From: an uncultured Xanthomonas sp. | GTDB lineage: Bacteria; Pseudomonadota; Gammaproteobacteria; Xanthomonadales; Xanthomonadaceae | Reading direction: 5' to 3' | NCBI GenBank assembly: GCA_943912265.1 | Contig: CALTTS010000005.1 | Location: 89,686 to 153,685 of the forward strand | DNA length: 64,000 nucleotides | Shown: positions 58,175 to 64,000 of the stretch, one piece after another | How positions within the stretch are numbered: the first letter of the stretch is position 1 | Layout: every line of letters starts with the position of its first letter | Made by a program: the position numbers and the translations under genes | Notes under the pieces: generated by a model | Told to the model about the DNA's origin: nothing | Seen by the model: only the letters and a program-made list of their open reading frames with translations | The model's database searches: none

Positions 58175-59478
58175 GCCGGGCCGCGTCCGCCGCGCAGCCG
58201 GTTTCCTACAAGGGCTGGGCCGGCATCCGCCGCGCGTTCGGCACGCCGTCGGCGCTGGTGATGGCCTGCCTCGGCTTCGGCTCGGGCCTGCCGTTCCTGC
58301 CGATCGCCTCGATGACCCTGTCCACCCGGCTGCGCGATGCCGGGCTGGACCTGGGCAGCATCGGCCTGATCAGCCTGGCCAGCTTCTTCTACCTGCTGAA
58401 GTTCCTGTGGGCGCCACTGATCGACCGTTACCGCTTCCCGGCCACGGCGTGGCTGGGGCGGCGGCGTTCGTGGCTGCTGGCCGCGCAGGCGGGTACCGGC
58501 CTGGGGCTGGCCGCGCTGGCCTTCGTGCGGCCGGAACTGGGCGTGGGCCCGCTGGTGGCATGGGTGCTGTTCACTTCGTTCGCCGGCGCCACCCAGGACT
58601 CGGTGGTGGATGCCTACCGCATCGAGGTGGCGCCCGCCGAGGCGCAGGCCGCGCTGGCGGCTACCTACACGCTCGGCTACCGGATCGGCCTGATCCTCGG
58701 CGGTGCCGGCGCGCTGTACGTGGCCGACTTCGTCAGCTGGAAGGCCGCCTACCTGATGCTGGCCGCGCTGATGCTGCTGCCGCTGGCCGCCACCCTGCTC
58801 GGGCGCGAACCGGCCGCCGCCCGGCAGGCCGAGGTGCGCACGCTGGACGTGGCGGCCGCGTTCTGGCGGCCGTTTTCCAGCTTCTTCGCCGACAACGGCT
58901 GGGCGATGGGGCTGGCACTGCTGCTGTTCGTCGGCCTGTTCAAGTTCCCCGACCAGGTGATCGGGGTGATGGCCGGGCCGTTCTTCCTCGATTCGGGCTA
59001 CAGCAAGGCCGACATCGCCACCGTGTCCAAGCTGTTCGGCGTGTGGATCGGCATCGTCGGCGCATTCGCCGGCGGCGTGTGCCTGGCCGCGTTCGGCTTC
59101 CGCCGGATGCTGCTGGTGGCCGCGCTGGCGGTGGCGCTGTCCAACCTGGCCTACCTGCTGATGGCACAGAGCCCGGGGCAGGAATGGGCGTTCTTCGCCG
59201 CCATCGGCGCGGACAACCTGTCGCAGGGATTCGCCGGCACGGTGCTGGTGGCGTTCATGTCCTCGCTGACCAACCGCAACTTCACCGCCACCCAGTACGC
59301 GCTGCTGGTGTCACTGGCCAACCTGCCGGGCAAGTTCGTCGGCGGGGTGTCCGGCTACATCGTCGAGGCCACTTCGTATTCGACGTTTTTCGTCCTCAGC
59401 GCGCTGACCGTGGTGCCGACCTTGCTGTTGCTGGCCTGGCTGTGGCGGCGGATCGGCCACGGCGGCCCGGCAGGGTGA
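58171..59478 (+). CDS. ampG: AmpG-like muropeptide permease (MFS)
   Basis: A 435-residue inner-membrane transporter of the AmpG group, which brings GlcNAc-anhydroMurNAc peptides from the periplasm into the cytoplasm for cell-wall recycling. Conserved segments are GFGSGLPFLPIASMTLSTRL, SLASFFYLLKFLWAPLIDRY, TQDSVVDAYRIEVAP, and LFKFPDQVIGVMAGPFFLD. About 12 membrane helices are predicted. The start overlaps xthA by 4 bp. The nearby anmK and M23 genes support a cell-wall recycling neighbourhood. It could in principle carry another substrate, but the motifs fit AmpG well. Confidence 0.9.
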   Translation: MSRAASAAQPVSYKGWAGIRRAFGTPSALVMACLGFGSGLPFLPIASMTLSTRLRDAGLDLGSIGLISLASFFYLLKFLWAPLIDRYRFPATAWLGRRRSWLLAAQAGTGLGLAALAFVRPELGVGPLVAWVLFTSFAGATQDSVVDAYRIEVAPAEAQAALAATYTLGYRIGLILGGAGALYVADFVSWKAAYLMLAALMLLPLAATLLGREPAAARQAEVRTLDVAAAFWRPFSSFFADNGWAMGLALLLFVGLFKFPDQVIGVMAGPFFLDSGYSKADIATVSKLFGVWIGIVGAFAGGVCLAAFGFRRMLLVAALAVALSNLAYLLMAQSPGQEWAFFAAIGADNLSQGFAGTVLVAFMSSLTNRNFTATQYALLVSLANLPGKFVGGVSGYIVEATSYSTFFVLSALTVVPTLLLLAWLWRRIGHGGPAG

Positions 59479-59510
59479 CCGTGGCGGGCGATCCGCGGTA
59501 GCGTGCGCGC

Positions 59511-59741
59511 ATGGCCGATCTCGTCCTGCCGGCGCTGGAACCCATGCTGGTCGAACGCATCGACCGCGTGGCCCAGGTGCGCGGCTGGACCCGCGAGGCG
59601 GTGCTGCTGGACCTGATCGAGCACGGCCTGTTCCAGCGCGAGGAGGAGATCCGCGGCGGCGGCTTCGCCACGCCCGAGGTCGATGCCCTGTCCGATGCGA
59701 TCAAGGCCCTGCAGGCACTGCCGGCCGGGCGCGACCTGTGA
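59511..59741 (+). CDS. Small RHH-like protein of unknown function
   Basis: A 76-residue protein. Residues 10-42 (MLVERIDRVAQVRGWTREAV then LLDLIEHGLF) look like a ribbon-helix-helix or short helical regulator fold, while the rest (GGGFATPEVDALSDAIKAL) is helical. No DNA-contact strand is obvious, so regulation is only a guess. It is 32 bp after ampG on the same strand and ends 6 bp from the stop of anmK. The ATG at 59511 is the only start. Confidence 0.7.
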   Translation: MADLVLPALEPMLVERIDRVAQVRGWTREAVLLDLIEHGLFQREEEIRGGGFATPEVDALSDAIKALQALPAGRDL

Positions 59742-59747
59742 CCCGGC

Positions 59748-60878
59748 TCAGGCCGGGTGCACCACGCCGAGCACGCGCGGCCCGCGGGCGCCGGTGACGG
59801 CAGGCAGGTTGCCGGGGCGGCCGGCGAGGGTTTCGCGCGCCAGCCACGCGAAGGCCATCGCCTCGACGTAGTCCGGGTCCAGCCCGTGCGCGGCCGTCGA
59901 TTCGAGCCGCACGCCCGGCAGATGCGCGGCGATGCGCGCCATCAGCCGCGGGTTGCGCACGCCGCCGCCGCAGGCCAGCACGCGCGCGGTGGCCGGCTGG
60001 GTGGCGCGCAGCGCGTCGGCGACGGTGACGGCGGTCAGTTCGAGCAGCGTGGCCTGCACGTCGTCGGGGCGCTCGCCGTCGCGCAGGCGCGCGTCCACCC
60101 AGTCGAGGTGGAACTGTTCGCGGCCGGTGCTCTTCGGCGGCGGCAGGGCGAACCAGGCTTCGTCCAGCAGCCGCGCCAGCAGCGCCGCGTCCACCTGCCC
60201 GGCGGCGGCGAAACGGCCGTCGGCATCGAATGCCGCGCCGGTGTGGCGCAGGCACCAGGCATCCATCAGCGCATTGGCCGGGCCGGTGTCGAACCCGCGC
60301 ACCTCGCCGGTTCCCGGCAGCAGCGTGAGGTTGCCGATGCCGCCGAGGTTGAGCACCGCGCGGTCTTCGTCCGGCGCATGCAGCAGCGCGGCATGGAAGG
60401 CCGGCACCAGCGGCGCGCCGTGACCGCCGGCGGCCACGTCGCGGCGGCGGAAGTCGCAGACGGTGGCGATGCCGGTGCGCTCGGCGATCACGTTGCCGTC
60501 GCCGATCTGCAGGGTGAACGGGCGGCGCGCCCGCGGGCGGTGGCGCAGGGTCTGCCCGTGCGAGCCGATCGCACGGATGCGGCCTGCCGGCATGCCGGCT
60601 TCCGCTGCGAGTGCAAGGGCGGCAGCGGCAAAGGCCTCGGCCGCCGCGACATCGAGCATGCCCCATTCGTCCAGCGAGGCGATCTCGCCGCCTTGTCCCA
60701 GTGCGACGAAGCGCTCGCGCAGCGCGGGTTGCCACGGGAACGTGCGGCCGATCAGCATTTCGCAGCGCGGCGCAAAGCGCACCAGTGCCGCATCGATGCC
60801 GTCGGCGCTGGTGCCCGAAATCAAGCCGATGTAGAGGGCGTCGTCCGCGTCGGGCATGGAAGTGGTCACGGCAGTCAT
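59748..60878 (-). CDS. anmK: Anhydro-N-acetylmuramic acid kinase
   Basis: A 376-residue sugar kinase that phosphorylates and opens anhydroMurNAc to MurNAc-6-phosphate in peptidoglycan recycling. The ATP-binding loop is GLISGTSADGIDAALV, followed by GSHGQTLRHRPR, the NLGGIGNLTLLPG strand, the catalytic Asp in FDTGPANALMDAW and the adenosine motif ACGGGVRNPRLM. Length is near E. coli AnmK (369). ATG 60878 and ATG 60857 are both plausible. It is downstream of the M23 peptidase gene on the same strand, separated by a hairpin. Confidence 0.95.
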   Translation of the reverse strand: MTAVTTSMPDADDALYIGLISGTSADGIDAALVRFAPRCEMLIGRTFPWQPALRERFVALGQGGEIASLDEWGMLDVAAAEAFAAAALALAAEAGMPAGRIRAIGSHGQTLRHRPRARRPFTLQIGDGNVIAERTGIATVCDFRRRDVAAGGHGAPLVPAFHAALLHAPDEDRAVLNLGGIGNLTLLPGTGEVRGFDTGPANALMDAWCLRHTGAAFDADGRFAAAGQVDAALLARLLDEAWFALPPPKSTGREQFHLDWVDARLRDGERPDDVQATLLELTAVTVADALRATQPATARVLACGGGVRNPRLMARIAAHLPGVRLESTAAHGLDPDYVEAMAFAWLARETLAGRPGNLPAVTGARGPRVLGVVHPA

Positions 60879-60903
60879 GAAGATGTCAGTGCCATCATGA
60901 ACG

Positions 60904-60930
60904 AAGACGCCTGCACGAAGCAGGCGTCTT
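60904..60930 (-). terminator. Hairpin between the M23 peptidase gene and anmK
   Basis: A perfect 11-bp stem (AAGACGCCTGC with GCAGGCGTCTT) encloses a 5-nt loop. On the minus strand it lies 25 bp after the M23 stop and before the anmK start, but only CGTTCATG follows, so it may attenuate read-through and not fully stop it. Confidence 0.65.
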
Positions 60931-60954
60931 GGGGTTTCTCGCGGCGGAAGTGTT

Positions 60955-62373
60955 TCAGCCTTTCTTGCCGCTGCCCGATTTGGCTGGTTCGGCATCGGCA
61001 TACATCACCTTTTCCACGCTTTCCATCTTGGCCAGCGCGGGGGCGGTCTGTGCGCGGAAAGCCGCCAGCTGCGCGCCGTGCAGCGGTTCGGGCGGTGGCA
61101 TCGTCACCGTGGTGGGGTTGCGCTGCTGTCCGTTGACGCGGAATTCGTAATGCAGGTGCGGGCCGGTGGCCAGGCCGGTCATGCCGACATAACCGATGAC
61201 GGTGCCCTGCGGGATGCGTTCGCCCGCGCGGATCTTGCCGAAACGCGACATGTGCCCGTACAGCGTGCTGTAGCCGCGTCCGTGATCGAGCACCACCACG
61301 TTGCCGTAGCCGTTCTGCTTGCCGACGAACTGCACCCGCGCATCGCCGGCGGCCATGATCGGCGTGCCGCTGGAGGCGGCATAGTCCACGCCCTTGTGCA
61401 TGCGCATGGTGCCGAGGATCGGATGCCGGCGGGCACCGAAGGTCGAGCTGAGGCGTGCATACGGGATCGGCATGCGGATGAAGCTCTTCTTCAGCGGCCG
61501 GCCGGTGATGTCGAAGTACTCGGCCTTGCCGTCGCGCTCGAAGCGGAACGCCGTGTAGGTCTTGCCGCCGGTGGTGAAGGTGGCGGCCTTGATCAGCCCG
61601 CTGCCCAGGCGCTCGCCTTCGCGCAGGGTTTCGTCCATCACCACGCTGAAGCGGTCGCCCGGCTGGATGTCCTTGTCGAAGTCGATGTCGTATTTGAAGA
61701 TGTCGTCGGCCATCTGGTTGATGGCGGTGGGCGACAGGCCGGCGTTGGTGCCGGCCGCGTACAGCGAACTGTCGATCCTGCCGCTGGCCACCACGGTGCG
61801 GGTGGTGGTGGGGCGCTCGATCACCTTCTCGCGGATGTCCTCGCCATGCAGGCTCAGTTCCACCCGGTGCAGCGGGTCGCGCTCGAAGCGGATCGCGCGC
61901 AGCGCGCCGCTGACCGGCAGGTCGAACGCGATCTCGGTGCCGGGGCGCAGCCGGGTCAGCGCCTCGCGCGTGTCCGGGTGCTGGAGCAGGCGGTACATCG
62001 TCGTGGCGGGGATGCTCAGCTCGTCGAACAGGGCGCCGAGCGTCTGCCCGGAGCGGATGCGCACCACCTGCCAGCTGTCGCCCAGGGTGCCGGCCTTGCG
62101 GGTGGCCGCTGGCGGCGGCAGTGCCAGGGCCAGCGTCTTGTGGTCCGCCATGGGCGCGTCGAGCGCGTTGGAGAAGCCGGGGACGATGGTGGCGGTGAGT
62201 GCGCCGATCGTCGCGAACAGCGTCGCATGGATCCAGTGGCGCCGCGTCCAGCGGCTGTTGAAGGCAGCGGGGAGGTGCTGCTTGAGCTTCCGATGCAGGC
62301 CGCTGGCGTGAAGAATGCTCAGGCGTTGCTGGAAACGCTGCTTGCGCGCGTTCCCGTTATCGGTGTTCGGCAT
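60955..62373 (-). CDS. M23 peptidoglycan endopeptidase (MepM-like)
   Basis: A 472-residue membrane-anchored murein hydrolase. A basic N-terminus is followed by a membrane helix at about 47-66 (HWIHATLFATIGALTATIVP). An OapA/LysM-like region follows (SWQVVRIRSGQTLGALFDEL), then a Csd3-like middle domain (IFKYDIDFDKDIQPGDRFSV), and then the LytM/M23 domain: zinc ligands in HKGVDYA and HLHYE, with the GYSTLYGHMSRF helper. It should cut cross-links in the periplasm to allow wall growth. ATG 62373 gives the conserved start. A sigma-70 promoter is visible at 62418-62446. It is divergent from tyrS. Confidence 0.94.
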   Translation of the reverse strand: MPNTDNGNARKQRFQQRLSILHASGLHRKLKQHLPAAFNSRWTRRHWIHATLFATIGALTATIVPGFSNALDAPMADHKTLALALPPPAATRKAGTLGDSWQVVRIRSGQTLGALFDELSIPATTMYRLLQHPDTREALTRLRPGTEIAFDLPVSGALRAIRFERDPLHRVELSLHGEDIREKVIERPTTTRTVVASGRIDSSLYAAGTNAGLSPTAINQMADDIFKYDIDFDKDIQPGDRFSVVMDETLREGERLGSGLIKAATFTTGGKTYTAFRFERDGKAEYFDITGRPLKKSFIRMPIPYARLSSTFGARRHPILGTMRMHKGVDYAASSGTPIMAAGDARVQFVGKQNGYGNVVVLDHGRGYSTLYGHMSRFGKIRAGERIPQGTVIGYVGMTGLATGPHLHYEFRVNGQQRNPTTVTMPPPEPLHGAQLAAFRAQTAPALAKMESVEKVMYADAEPAKSGSGKKG

Positions 62374-62417
62374 TGTGTCGCGGATCCCGGGCCCGGGACG
62401 CGGACCCAATCCGCCCT

Positions 62418-62446
62418 ACCATAGACAGCGGTCAACCTTGCGTCAA
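62418..62446 (-). promoter_or_regulatory. Sigma-70 promoter of the M23 peptidase gene
   Basis: On the minus strand TTGACG (62446-62441), a 17-bp spacer and TATGGT (62423-62418) form a near-consensus sigma-70 promoter, about 45 bp upstream of the ATG at 62373. Confidence 0.6.
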
Positions 62447-62547
62447 ACCATTGAGCGGGTTGAGAATTCCCGCCTTGTCGATTTAACCCGGGCTTAACCC
62501 GGCGCCGCGCGACGGTGCCGGCCGGCCCGCCGTCCCGGAGCCGTTCC

Positions 62548-63762
<1,215 letters not shown>

Positions 63763-63880
63763 ATGCGAAGGGGCAGCGACCCCCTTCCCATCCGCGATGC
63801 ATGCGCGCATAATGCGCACCCCGCCAAGATGGGGCGGCTTCTTCGGGAGCCGGAAGTTCCGGAAGCCCTCGAACAAGGTG

Positions 63881-63908
63881 TTGACGGAACGGAAAAGCCC
63901 GCTATAAT
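63881..63908 (+). promoter_or_regulatory. Ribosomal RNA operon promoter
   Basis: TTGACG (63881-63886), a 16-bp spacer and the perfect -10 TATAAT (63903-63908), followed by a GC-rich discriminator (GGGCGGC), form a strong promoter reading out of the window. The GC-rich discriminator is typical of stringently controlled rRNA promoters. Confidence 0.85.
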
Positions 63909-64000
63909 GGGCGGCTCACTTGGACGGAAACGTCGGGTGGATGGGAAAGGCGCTGAGGCCGATTCCTCGAGTTCTTTGAAAGTGTGCGCAGGTAACTTGT
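63909..64000 (+). other. rRNA operon leader with boxA-like antiterminator element
   Basis: The transcribed leader ahead of the 16S rRNA gene, which should begin just past the window. GTTCTTTGAA at 63971-63980 resembles the boxA (Nus factor) element that protects rRNA transcripts from early termination. Mature 16S sequence is not yet reached by position 64000. Confidence 0.7.

Noticed and set aside
62483..62502. Direct repeat TTAACCCGG x2 upstream of tyrS as a regulatory repeat
   Set aside because: Only two short copies; they could belong to a weak promoter, and there is too little evidence to list them as a feature.

Overview
The window is a very GC-rich, gene-dense chromosomal segment that looks like the family Xanthomonadaceae/Lysobacteraceae (Lysobacter, Luteimonas, Pseudoxanthomonas or similar). 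The evidence is the gene content: a secreted S46 peptidase, a large STN-type TonB receptor with FecR and an ECF sigma factor, argS followed by an SPOR protein, coaBC-dut-algC with a membrane-anchored mutase, tyrS directly ahead of a ribosomal RNA promoter, and a xanthomonad-type peptide modification cluster. The genus cannot be settled from this sequence alone.

Layout. 1-6.6 kb: end of a GT9 glycosyltransferase, then S46 peptidase, GNAT acetyltransferase, tex, a small membrane protein and a Nudix hydrolase. 6.7-14.8 kb: a type I restriction-modification island in the order hsdR-hsdS-(AlbA_2/HATPase accessory gene)-hsdM, with a hairpin-rich 396-bp gap before hsdM. 14.9-20.4 kb: M16 peptidase, thioredoxin-fold protein, TruC-like pseudouridine synthase, ArfB and an acyltransferase. 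20.4-29.5 kb: TonB receptor (apparently frameshifted in its signal/STN region), FecR and ECF sigma factor, divergent from a secreted cyanophycinase-isoaspartyl peptidase fusion and a lipoprotein M3 peptidase. 29.6-30.5 kb: fluoride riboswitch, crcB and a DUF190 gene. 30.6-33.9 kb: an MFS exporter and two LysR regulators. 34-37 kb: glyoxylate shunt (aceB, aceA). 37.1-42.3 kb: CNB-GGDEF protein, membrane cyclase-like TPR protein, a small peptide gene on the opposite strand, and a SagB-type dehydrogenase. 42.3-51.6 kb: comM, ubiK, speE/speA, SDR, SPOR protein, argS, radC. 51.7-59.7 kb: coaBC-dut-algC, a DUF4124-like protein, pyrE, xthA, ampG and a small RHH-like protein. 59.7-64 kb: anmK, an M23 peptidase, tyrS, and the promoter and leader of an rRNA operon whose 16S gene begins beyond the window.

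Two loci stand out. The 37.1-42.3 kb cluster matches, from memory, a family-level description of a putative xanthomonad peptide-modification system: a candidate precursor with a nitrile-hydratase-like leader, a SagB-related dehydrogenase and a cyclase-like membrane protein, here coupled to a c-di-GMP enzyme. Its product and chemistry are not known to me. The 20.4-27.2 kb locus pairs regulated outer-membrane uptake with one exported protein that appears to carry both steps of cyanophycin (or isoaspartyl peptide) breakdown. The receptor of that locus has a one-base frame break that must be confirmed before it is called functional.

Most other genes are ordinary housekeeping genes. Polyamine synthesis (speA/speE), the glyoxylate shunt (aceB/aceA with a divergent LysR gene) and peptidoglycan recycling (ampG/anmK/M23) are grouped by pathway. 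No tRNA gene, CRISPR array, insertion sequence or prophage was seen.
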